Source: Ectocarpus siliculosus | Lineage: Eukaryota; Sar; Phaeophyceae; Ectocarpales; Ectocarpaceae | Direction of reading: 5' to 3' | NCBI GenBank assembly: GCA_000310025.1 | Contig: FN647849.1 | Coordinates: 47,165 to 111,164 of the forward strand | DNA: 64,000 nt | The notes under the pieces: model-generated | Databases searched by the model: none | Told to the model about the DNA's origin: nothing | What the model saw: only the letters and a program-made list of their open reading frames with translations | Program-made: the position numbers and the translations under genes | In this document: in pieces, positions 49,236 through 59,421 of the stretch | Numbering within the stretch: position 1 is the first letter of the stretch | Layout: each line of letters starts with the position of its first letter

Positions 49236-52200
49236 ATGAACAACTTTCCGCCAGGACTGCTGAATCCTGGCGTGTCAACGCCTGCGTCCGTTGCTGCTGC
49301 TGGTTGGTGCGTCCGAGTTCTCGGCGTGGAGTGTCCGACCGGACGGGTGCTGATTTTCAATGTCTTCTTTACGGGTTACGGGGTGTGGATGCTGCTCCCG
49401 CTTAGCATAATCCTGCTGCTAGTCTACCGGCTCGTTGGACCCCCCGAGGTATGTGTGGCTTGTGATTTGCGCTGTCAACAAAACTGCAGATAGGGTGCAG
49501 ATATGGTTGTACACATGTTCAGCCCCCCAAGGTCGCTTGCCCCGGGTCAGCAACTACACACACACATTGCGGTATTACTCGAATTGCGTCGGTTTTGCTT
49601 TGCACGGCAGCGTGTTGCTTGAGCATGCCAGAGTTACCTTTCTGGATTTACCACGCTGCTCTTGGCACACGAATCGTACACAAGAACAGCCGGGCTTTCG
49701 GGGAAAATACTAACTGCTGTTGTACGCTCTTCAGAAGAAGTGAACCAACCACAGATGGAAATGGTTCCGCGACGCGAAGAATGTACCAACTGCGTCCCCC
49801 CCCCCCGGCCGCCACGTACCTTGAGTATCACTTGTGCTGTCATCATTCTCTCGTCGCTCCACAAGAAAGCCCTGAAAATCCAAATAAATTGTAGCATTGA
49901 ACGAATAAATAAATCATGTCCGGGCGACGGACGGTGTGCATACCCGAACGCCGCCGCTGGCGTCGCAAACCCCCGCCGCCGCTCCGCACCGGCGCCCGCG
50001 CCCGCGAGAGGGTCCCAGTAGCCTTGGCAGGGTTCTTCGATTAAGTGAACATGTTGGATAAAGCATACAATCGGGGAAGTTGGGTCAGGGATACAAGGGT
50101 CCCCCCTCTCTGTTCTATTTCCTCATAAACTTACTTTTATCTCGAGGGGGGGGGAGAGGGGGTCTGCTGCGCCCGTCATCGCCGGTAGTGCCGGCCAGGC
50201 CCCTGCCGACCTCGATCCCCCCCACCCCTCCCCGATGTGGAAAATGTAACAACCGTGAATCTAACGACAGCCGCCGCTACTTCTGAGGAGGCTGTCATTC
50301 CACCGCCGTCCACACCTAGGAGACACCTCCAGCCCGATCCATGATGGCTACAATTTCCACACCGCTGCTTGCTCGCCCCGCTGAATAGACCCCCATCACC
50401 AGCTTGTTCGCACAGAAACTGAACAGGAAAACAAAAAACGCCTCCAAGTGTCCAGCCGATTTTCTTTCCACTCGCTGTAGAGACTTCAACCTATCCCCTC
50501 CAAATGCCGTGATAGTATCTCGATGGGTAGTAGTATTTCTATTACTACATGTATATTTCCTCTAGGAAAACACCCGTCGCGAAATTAACATCGGCAGGTA
50601 GACGAGCGGGAGGAGCTGCTGCGGCAACAGTGGGTGGAGCATCGGCAGCGGTTCAAATCGGGAGCGAAGCGCTCCACCCTGCGGGGGGTAATCAAGAGCT
50701 CCTACCTAACCGAGCTGAGTGACAGAGGCGGCGGCGCCGGTGATGCTGTCTCCGCGCCCGGCTTGCCGGAATCGTCTTCTTCTCTCGTCTCACACGCTAA
50801 CCCCGACGACGATGACATCGATGATGACAGCAGCTGGGAAGACGTGCGCGTTGCTGCTACCGCTGCCGCCGCCGCTGAACTTCCCCCGCCTCCTAGGGAA
50901 ACGGTTTCCGTTTTGACAACGCCCGGGCCGACGCGTGTCACCATCGTGGGAGACAGGGGAGGCGGCAGGAGCCACGGCGGCACTAGCGCCAAAGTTGGTG
51001 GTGCTGGCGAAGGCGGCGGCAGCGGCGGCAGGAAACGGCTCGCTGTGCTTACGTTGCACGCCGCGGGGCACAACCATCGGACGTGCCTCGGTGGTCTTGA
51101 GCGGGAGGCAGCGAAGGACGAGGAGCTTGGCGCCGGGGGCGTGGTGTTTTATCATGTGGACACGCCCGGGCACGAGGAGGAGCAGGCGAAAGATGTAGAG
51201 TGAGTTGTCGGGGGAGGATGGGGACGCGCCTGCCTAGTGTGACGCGCCTTCTGCGGGGGCACCGCCGCGCCACCGTTGTCGTGCTGGTGTTCGTACATAT
51301 CTGCTATTTAGCGTGATACAAGAACGAGTCGACTCGTGGGCGTTTGGTCCGATTCATGGGCCCTCGTGCTGTGCTGTGCTGGTTTTGTAGCGCAACGAAA
51401 GGTCGAGAACGCAAAGAGGCTCTCAACCGTACAGACGTGCGTATCTCGCTGCTGGGTCCGTTGCCCACAGCCGTACTTTCAAGCGAGCCCCGAGATATAC
51501 TCTCGACCATGCGTAGTGATGTATCCGTGCCCCGTCGCTGATGACACAAACGCCACCGGCACCGACACCACCGTTGCGGACAACAGGAGCAGCACCACAA
51601 TTCGCTGCCTAACACCATGTCTGACGACCGCTTGTCAACCGCAATACCCCACTCTTTGTTCTGATCCCGTGGGAATCGTTTGCCGACGAAACACTTTGCT
51701 AGGGCCAAGGCGCTATCGCTAGAGGCGCAGGCAGCCCAGCTGCTTGAGGTTACCATCCAGCTCGGCCTGGAATGGTTCGTGGGTCTCGGCGTAGGGGCCG
51801 GAGCCAACGTTCTCCTGAGATTCGCCTGCGATAACCCCGGCAAAGTGGCCGGTCTTATCCTAGCCAACGCATCCGGCGAAGCCGCTGGTGAGACGATGCA
51901 GCAGTTCAGCTTTTGTCACCATTTGTTCTCGCCGAAGGAAAGTCTGACCACGCTGTTTTCGTGCTCCCGTAAGTTTTGTTTGCGTGGCCACTCGTGTGCT
52001 GTGGGTATTCAGCTGGTTTTCTGTTTTTTTGTCTTGAATGATGCCGGTAACAATCTACACGCGCGGGGAACATTGCACATGGTCCTTCATTTCAATTTGA
52101 TGTATGTTACGGTGAACGTGCTGCCTTGCCACACGATCTTCACTCAACACCGCTGCGAGTGAGGATTTTGTCGGGGAGGGCGCGGTTTCTATCTGATTAC

Positions 52201-54833
52201 AACGTCTTGCTTGGGGCATCTACGTGATCAGCCAGCCCGAGGGACCACGTGGGAAACTTGTTGCGACGCCAACAGTTTGTTCCCGGTTTGTTTCCCCTCC
52301 CATGCCCGTCATCAAACTATGCCGTCCCAATACAATTTTCAAACAAGCATCCCTCCGCCAAGAACAGAAAACGCCTGGCGTTGCTGCTCCTTCTGTTTTA
52401 GGTACCCGGCACTCCATGCTGATCTGCGGGGACTCTGGGGGTTCCGTGGGTGTGTGGCAGGGGATAGAACGACCACCACCACCCACCCCCGACAAGGAAC
52501 CACAACGCTCTCCTCGCTTGACAATTTGTCGAAGTCCTGGGACCCACCACCGTTTCTCTGTGCCCCGGACAACAAGCGCTTTCCGCTGTCCGCCTTTCAA
52601 ACACCTTCGCTGTGCATGGATGTCCTACCTCTCCTCCAGGCCGACGCGAGCGTAACGCGTGGTTGTCCCCCCGCTTCAGGCTATCGTGGGAGAGCGACAT
52701 GAGGGCGGCGAGGGAAGCCCTGGTGCCTCTCAGCTTCCCGCCGCACTCTTCTCTGGGAAAGTGAGTTCGGCTGTGTGTGGTGTTTTGATCCGAATCGCTC
52801 ATGACGGTTGAGACGAGCTCTGGATGCAGGACGGCTATTGATGGCGTGTCCCGTAGTTCGGTGTGAGTTTGATCGATTGTCTGGGTGGGAGGGTGAGGCG
52901 CCTTGATCTCGATGAGTGAAGGAGCTGTTTTCCTGGCCCTCACTCTCTCAGAAGGAAAATTACCGGAAGGCTATGCACCAAGCAGGGTTCATCCACCCAC
53001 CCCCACGGTAGTCGCGGACCACTTTCACAGGAAGTGGAAGCGTGTGACGTGATTGGCTCCTTCACAAGGTAGGGGTGAAACCGTAGTTTCTAGTGGTCAG
53101 CCGACTGCAGGCGAGCACCCAAGTCGAGTCCACCGCCTCTTGAGCGAAAACCGACAGTTACCTTAGGTTACGTATGATACCACACACCCCGGTCCGATTT
53201 GTATGTAGCTCGATTACTCCACCACGAAGAGGATGCCTAAGTCAACCGATAACTTTTCGAAAAGCTCTCAATGATACTGTTCCAACGCCGCTATTTTGGG
53301 CGCACCGTCACTTAGGGTTAGGGTTAGGGTTAGGCTACTGTTTGAGCTGCAGAGTTTTTGGGGCTTTGGAAAATCGGGGCGGGGGGGTGTAGTTGTATCT
53401 TGCGCAAACCTTCGGTATGCCGTTGCCACCGAATGCCTCGGGGTCATCCGCGCGTCCACATGTTCTCGGCAGGCGTCCTCAAACGCACAGAAATACCATA
53501 TGTGACGTAAGATACAACACCCCCAGAAGCGACTTTCAAAGCTCGACTACTTCCTCACCAGTATAGAGTGGCGGTGCCGAGAATGTCGGCGTTAGAGCCG
53601 TCTCGTGGAGAAATTTTCGAAAGCGCCATCACTTGGGTTGGGCTTGGCATGCTCTGCTTCTTGGCATATTCGAGCTCTGAAAATCGGTCCAGGGAGTGTT
53701 GTGTCTCTCTTGTCACGTACGGTATGCAGACCAGACCAGACCAGCCCCCACCCCGAAAACGACCGTACCACCATGACGGCCGCCAATGCCATGCACGGTG
53801 TACGTACTCCCTGGCAGATAACCCTCGGATCCGCAAGTTGCTGACCCCCCCCCCCCCCCCGGCCGCCCGCCCCTACTGCCAACCACATTGCAGTCGATAT
53901 CGCGCCGGCCTGGGAACCATGGCACTCTGGCAACGTCCTCAAGTACGTGGATGCGTCACTATGTCGGGACGATATCGCTGTCTCGAGACTACAGGTGCGT
54001 AGGGCAGCAGTCAATTTTTCATCCTTTTTTGGTCATACGTGTCTTCAACTCTTGCCTCCCCCCTATTTTTTTTTTCGATGGTCTGAAATAGAAAAAATGA
54101 AAGACCACCGAAGGTGACGACAGATTTCGCCTCTTGTTTACCGACGTGGCAACGGCCAAGGACGAAAAATGCAAGGGTAGAGTGATCGTTGTCGTTGGTG
54201 CTGTTGCTACTGTTGCTGCTGCTGCTGTTGCTGCTACCGCTTCTTGTGGTCGCTGTTGTTATCATTGGTGCTGTTGATGTTGTTGATGATATTCTACCCT
54301 TTTTTTTTTTTTAGAAAAATGGTGTACCATTTTGGGATAGTTGGTTTGTGACCACGGAAGGTGTCCGCGTCAGTTGGACCAGTACGGACGTTAGAAGGTA
54401 TTGAGCGGAGACCGGAACGGTTTTTCATGTGAAAACAACAACAACAAATTCTTGTCCCAAAGTCGTGCAATACCACCAAGCGGTGTCATCCGCTTGCCCC
54501 CCCCCCCCCCCCCCCCAGCGTTGATCGATATCCCCCCCCTTCAATTGACCATTGATTTAGGCCCTAAACGACGTGTGGACACTTCTGATCTGCGGAAGAG
54601 AATCAACCGGAGCTTCGTCTGTGGGGGGCTACCTCACCAGCATGGTGGCGGGAGTCGACTCCGAAGAGGCGTCCCGATCCCTCCTGGACAAGCTCCGCCG
54701 CGCCGCTGGGGGCGAAGCGTCCAGGGCGACCCTGGTGACGTTGGATGGAGGCGGCAGCGGGGGAGGGATTCTCGAGGCGAAGCCCCTGGAGGTCTTGTCG
54801 GCCATGAAGCTCTTCTTGAACAAGTGCCTCTGA
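49236..54833 (+). CDS. NDR (N-myc downstream-regulated) family protein with N-terminal membrane segment, 484 aa
   Basis: Exons: 49236-49448, 50598-51199, 51703-51968, 53894-53994, 54561-54833. Phases match at all four introns and the sum of 1455 bases is 485 codons. Residues 37-67 are hydrophobic (VWMLLPLSIILLLVYRLV), a likely membrane anchor. An acidic, Ser/Gly-rich linker follows, then the alpha/beta-hydrolase-like NDR fold: RLAVLTLHAAGHNHRTC, FYHVDTPGHEEE, WFVGLGVGAGANVLLRFACD, HHLFSPKESL, HSGNVLKYVDASLCRDDI and DVWTLLICGRESTG. The nucleophile position is Gly (G-V-G-A-G, residues 301-305), as in other NDR proteins, so it is probably not an enzyme. Plant and animal relatives act in stress responses, trafficking and, in plants, G-beta signalling. 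The segment normally between the AAG turn and HLF is shortened. The stop codon sits in a minisatellite. Confidence 0.88.
53312..53334 (+). repeat. Interstitial TTAGGG telomere-like repeat
   Basis: Almost four TTAGGG units lie in the third intron of the NDR gene. It is too short and internal to be a chromosome end. Confidence 0.9.
54319..54447 (+). mobile_element. SINE-like repeat, subtype b, in NDR intron
   Basis: It reads GTACCATTTTGGGATAGTTGG, GTGACCACGGAAGGTGTCC, GTTGGACCAGTACGGACG, GACCGGAACGGTTTTTCATG, TGAAAACAACAACAAC. It lies in the last intron, about 110 bases before the final exon, and supplies most of that 566-base intron's recognisable sequence. Confidence 0.7.
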
Positions 54834-55020
54834 GATGGCTAACAATTGCCTCTGAGATGGCTAACAGTTGCCTCTGAGATGGTAAACACTTGCCTCTGAA
54901 ATGGCTAATAATTGCCTCTGAGATGGCGAACAATTGCCTCTGAGATGGCTAACAATTACCTCTGAGATCGCTATCAAACTCCTTTGAGATGATCAACAAA
55001 TGCCTCTTGAGATGGCTGCT
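54826..55020. repeat. 22-bp minisatellite, about nine units, overlapping the NDR stop codon
   Basis: The unit TGCCTCTGAGATGGCTAACA plus AT/GT is repeated, decaying toward the right and passing into a GTTGTT tract at about 55021. The first unit starts inside the final codons of the NDR gene: TGC CTC TGA are its last two residues and stop. Confidence 0.93.
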
Positions 55021-55256
55021 GCTGCTGTTGTTGTTGTTGTTGTTGTTGTTGTGTGAATTCGCCCTCCGGGAGCGTTCGTTTTCTGTAGCGTGCACGTGTG
55101 TACTTTCTAAACTAGCATCGACCACGCTAACCGGCGGAACAATAATAAACACGTACGCTTGTGTGCTGTGGGGTGCATGGAGTGAGAAGGGCTTGGCTCA
55201 GGCCGGCGTTAAGGGCTGGGCTTGCGTGACCCCGTGCTGTGTATAGAAGTACCCTC

Positions 55257-55582
55257 TTGTAAAGAGGCGGAGAGATGGCACCCTCCGTGCCCGAGTTTCA
55301 AAGCTGGATTGCTCCACAACCAAGTGGGTGCGGAAACAACCCGATAGGTCTACGGAAAGCAGCTCTCGACGAGATACTCCCAGAACCACCATTTTTGATG
55401 TTGGCACAAGCTTGGTCGTGAAGCCCTCGAGCATTGAACATCGGTCTAGGGGGGGTGCCATCTCTCCGCCTCTTACGGAATACCACGGTACGGTATACGG
55501 TACGGTACAGACAAGCTTGGTTGTGGAGCAATCGAGCATTGAACATCGGTCTAGGGGGGGTGCCATCTCTCCGCCTCTTGCG
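55257..55582. repeat. Three-copy repeat of about 75 bp, one copy inverted
   Basis: AAGCTTGGT.GTG.AGC..TCGAGCATTG ... GGTGCCATCTCTCCGCCTCTT occurs at 55406-55477 and 55510-55580. The reverse complement lies at 55257-55327. The inverted and direct copies could form a hairpin in the transcript. Confidence 0.8.
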
Positions 55583-58154
55583 GTACGCATGCGTCCTGTT
55601 CTCGTCAGCACGCGTTCTTCGGAGATACTTTTGACGGGGCAGTTTGCCGCAGGGCCTCTGCAAAGATTTTTTCGCCGGAGGGGTGCGCACGCGAAACCCT
55701 CGGCTAGCCGGCTGCTGTTCCTGAGGCCGGGCTTTAAGAACGAATGTCTTGGCTGTAGAAAATGATGACTTCCATCAACACCTGATTCCTTATTCTGGAA
55801 TGTTTTCGGGTCCAAATTTGTCTAATGGTGAAAAGTAATTTTTTTCCGTCTGGAGAGGTTTACGGTTACAGACCGGCTCGTAGGAAACACCAATTTTGAG
55901 CAAGGCTCAAAGCCGTACAGCGATTGAGCACAGGGTACAATATGCGTTACTATTATATTCTTCTAACAGGGATTAGTGCGGTGCCGTTGGCTGGCCCCAT
56001 TTTCTTGCCATGTTTCATTTTCTCCTTTGTTAATCTGAGCCGCGATTTCTTGTGTAGTGTTTCCTGTGATGGGGCTGGCACTCACTGCTGTATGGCTAGC
56101 TGTGGTGAGTTTTTGTTATCCTTGCTTGGAAAACATATTTTGAGGGGGACGTGTTAGTATTTTTTGTCGTTCTTCACGACAACCCCCCGCCTTTGAAATC
56201 ATCAGCATCTCCGAGTGTAATGGGATCTTTTTTGATCGGTGTTCTTTTGATTCGACATTTGCGTAGTCGTTCCCATGTCTCGAGAAGAACCGAGGGGGCA
56301 GCATGATTTTTTTTTTTTGGTTCCGAAGGGTGGGTGGTCTACTCGTTGATCAAGGCGACCGCTACCCGATGCACTTTTAATGTGTAACGAGGAGAGAAAC
56401 AGAGAGATACAGACAGACAGAAAGACAAGCAGAGAGAGAGAGAGAGAGAGAGAGATAGAACGGGGGAAGTTTGGGATATATGGAATCAGGTATTTTTGTA
56501 CATGGTAAGGCCAACCTGGAAATCCACGCAAATCGAAAGCTGGTGTTCGTTGGTTCGCCACAGACTTAGCGTTACAACCTCTGAATCGTTGACTGCGTCA
56601 TGTTGAAGATATCGATATTCTTGTTTCACTCGTTTGCGGTGTCAAACCTTGTCTTCGAGAAAAAACATTTTTGAGTTTTTGGCTCCGGTGTATGCATGCG
56701 GATGTGGTTCCCGTCGATCAACGCCTTTTTGTTGTCTGTTTTGGCGTGATTGTACATGACTGTGGGCACCATTTGTTTCTCTAGACCCGAAGATTCCGTG
56801 TACAGCGCCAGGTGCCAGGATGGTCTACCGCGGTAGGCAGGTTCCATTTGCACCCGAAAATTTGGATGCGGACACCTAGCTCCCGCAGCTTCTTCTCGTT
56901 TGTTTGCAAACGAGATTATTATTATTGCTGATTGATGAGACTTTGGTGTCGTCGTCCATGACGAGAAAGAGTGAGAACAACGTTTGTCGGAGAACCTCTC
57001 TCTCTTTGCCTCGGAAGGCGAGGGCTAGAAAATGTTCAAACAAGTCCCGTGCTCATGTTACTACTGTACCCTTCCTTGTGCACCTGAAGCTACAAGTACT
57101 GTTGTGAGTATGCTTGTGAAGGTAGTTTTGTTGGCTCATATGATATACATACATATGTCTGGTAATAAACCAGAAGGTTGCGCCCGATAGTGAGCGAAAA
57201 AACTGGATGCGAGTTGTATGTCGGTGGGTTGCTTACCTCTTCTTCACAACAACGTGGATGCCTCGTCCGTCCATCCCCGGAGTGTGATGCCCTTCGCATT
57301 ATACACACGCGTATGCAACGAGCTACGATACCCTGCGGCATATTGTAGTCACTTTTCCTCTAAGAGACCGATACGGTCTCTAGAGGTCTCACAAACGGTA
57401 AAAAAAATGTGAATGAATGAATGAATGATGGGCACTTTCAGTCCGAAGGCCTGAACCACGCACTTTTTTGAACCGAACGCCCGAGATGCGAGAAATCACC
57501 CCATCGGCCGTCCTGCACTACTTTAGAAGCCCTCCGCAAGTTTCAGCTCGATTGACGCCTTCTGCGTTGACGGTTGGCTGTGTCGGTGACCAGCACTCTC
57601 AAGCACATAACACAAGCATGCAGCAGGTGCTGCCGACACCAAATTGCTCCGATCTCGACCGATTTGTGCCTAAATGTTCCTAAATGTTGCCTATCCTCCA
57701 CCAAATTGAAGCCCCGTCCAATCTACAGCTCGATTGACAAGTCCTTCGACGCTGGAATAGCTGTGTGCCTACCAATTTTGCCTGCCAACGAGAGGTCCGG
57801 GCCACACCGCTGCATCCTCCCGCCGAGGAAGTAATATGTTCCCCGCAAAACGACAGTTTCAAATTATTTTTCGCATGCGCGCAAAATGTTGCGGAACAAA
57901 TTATTTGAGTTTATCCTAATCTCGACACGTGTGCCCCTGATAGACTATTCGCCGCATTTCGAGGCAAACATTGCTTGTTCTTGTACAAACGCGCGCGAAT
58001 AGAGGGATAGAAGCACCACACACTACCAAAAACGGAACCAACCGTGACAATACCGTATCCTTTATCCACACCGCCGCAGAACACGCGTTCATACCAATTG
58101 GCATGGGCTCGTAACGGTGTCGACAGCATGAACGAAGTTTGGCATGATCCAACG

Positions 58155-59078
58155 ACGATGGGTAAATGGTCATCCGCGTTCATCCGCGATCCGGGGCGAT
58201 CTGTCATTCCACCGTGCACCACCATGGTATCCACCTCACCGCAAGCCGGTCGCCCCGGTGGTCTAGTTGGTATCCTCGAAACCTTCTAGAGGTCAGGTCA
58301 GGGGTCCGAATCCCGGCGTAAGCGAGCTATTCTTGCAAAGTGAGTTTTTCTCTCGCTTCCGCTTCTGGCCTAGTGGATAGCGCTATTATAGTTCGTGTGT
58401 GTGTACACAGAGGGAAGAGAGTGCTGAACTCTTCTCGCATTAAAAATCGAAGGCAAAGTACCGCAGGAGGGGAGGGTAGAGAGGGGCTCTTCTGTGTGAC
58501 CACGGGTTGGAGTAAACGGCACTAGTGCTGTGAGCGCTGATTTGAAGTGAAGACAAAAAATACAAAAATACAAAAATAAAAAGCAAGGCCAAACTACAAA
58601 TAAATTCTGTACGTGTGTGTGTGGGGGGGTGTGTGGTGTGTGGTCAGTAACCAGCGAGTGTGCTCTGAAGACATGCCAGTGTGGTGGCGGTCTCAAACAA
58701 CATGCCCTCAGCAACAACAGAAGAAGTGGAGGGGTGGACGGATCCACGGATGGATCCGACGGGTAAACGTTTCATTCTACAGCAGACCAGCGGACCGTGG
58801 AGCAGGCGGACATGCATGTTATTAGCGTACCAAGCCATGTATCGCACAACGGGAGACCGTTTGGCCGTGCTGATGATGCTGATGATGCTCGGGCACACCA
58901 CTACTGCCTGGCTGGGTGATTGCTGCACGCCGTTGTACGTTGTAACATCGAACACGCCATTCATTGGCACGGCACGACCGTTGGCACGGCAGTCAACCTG
59001 CCATATTGGTGCACGGTGGAATGAAAGATCGCCCCGGATCGCGGATGAACGCGGAGGAACATTTACCCGTCAACGTCA
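58155..59078. repeat. Inverted repeat with arms of about 65 bp, 0.78 kb apart
   Basis: GGGTAAATG..CATCCGCGTTC, ATCCGCGATCCGGGGCGATC, T.TCATTCCACCGTGCACCA at 58160-58222 is repeated in reverse complement at about 59011-59074. The interval encloses the SINE at 58252-58560. It could be the TIRs of a DNA element carrying a nested SINE. Confidence 0.7.
58252..58560 (+). mobile_element. tRNA-derived SINE, most complete copy
   Basis: The head GCCCCGGTGGTCTAGTTGG contains a canonical Pol III A box (TGGTCTAGTTGG, 58259-58270). A B box (GGGTCCGAATCC) follows at 58302-58313. The body matches 12491-12757 and ends GAAGTGAAGACAAAAAATACA in an A-rich tail. It is a SINE, not a tRNA gene: there is no matching acceptor 3' strand and the sequence continues for about 250 bp. 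Confidence 0.82.
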
Positions 59079-59421
59079 TATCATCATCACCACAGATTCA
59101 AATATTCCAAACACGCAACGCATACACCTGCGCCATTTCTATCGGTTTATGTATATAGACGTCCACCCCCTCTTCCCCTTCTTCCTTGTCGCCTACTGGT
59201 ACTGTCCCTGTCGCGCGCTCTCTCTCTCTCGCCTCGCCAATGGGCTGACAAAACACAACCCCGCCTCGGTCTCCAGCCACAGAAACGCCCACAAGCATGT
59301 GTTGGACTCCCGATAGTCCGCTCCACAGTCCCCCCCCAGGTCTGCCTGCTGCCTGCTGTCGGCAAGTCGTGTGCTACAGCAATAACACCTCGCTCTCTGC
59401 TGACTGCTCTTGTCCAAGGGT

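Larger units (their letters stand above)
55583..59421. other. Intergenic between NDR and USP genes
   Basis: No supported gene. It holds an AG microsatellite (56430-56455), the long inverted repeat and the tRNA-derived SINE. A 211-codon plus-strand ORF at 58681-59316 overlaps the inverted-repeat arm and has no domain. Confidence 0.55.

Noticed and set aside
48895-49278. 127-codon minus-strand ORF upstream of the NDR gene
   Set aside because: It is largely the ATAC microsatellite read as Tyr/Val/Cys/Met repeats.
58252-58318. tRNA gene
   Set aside because: A and B boxes are present, but there is no complementary 3' acceptor strand and the sequence continues as a SINE body.
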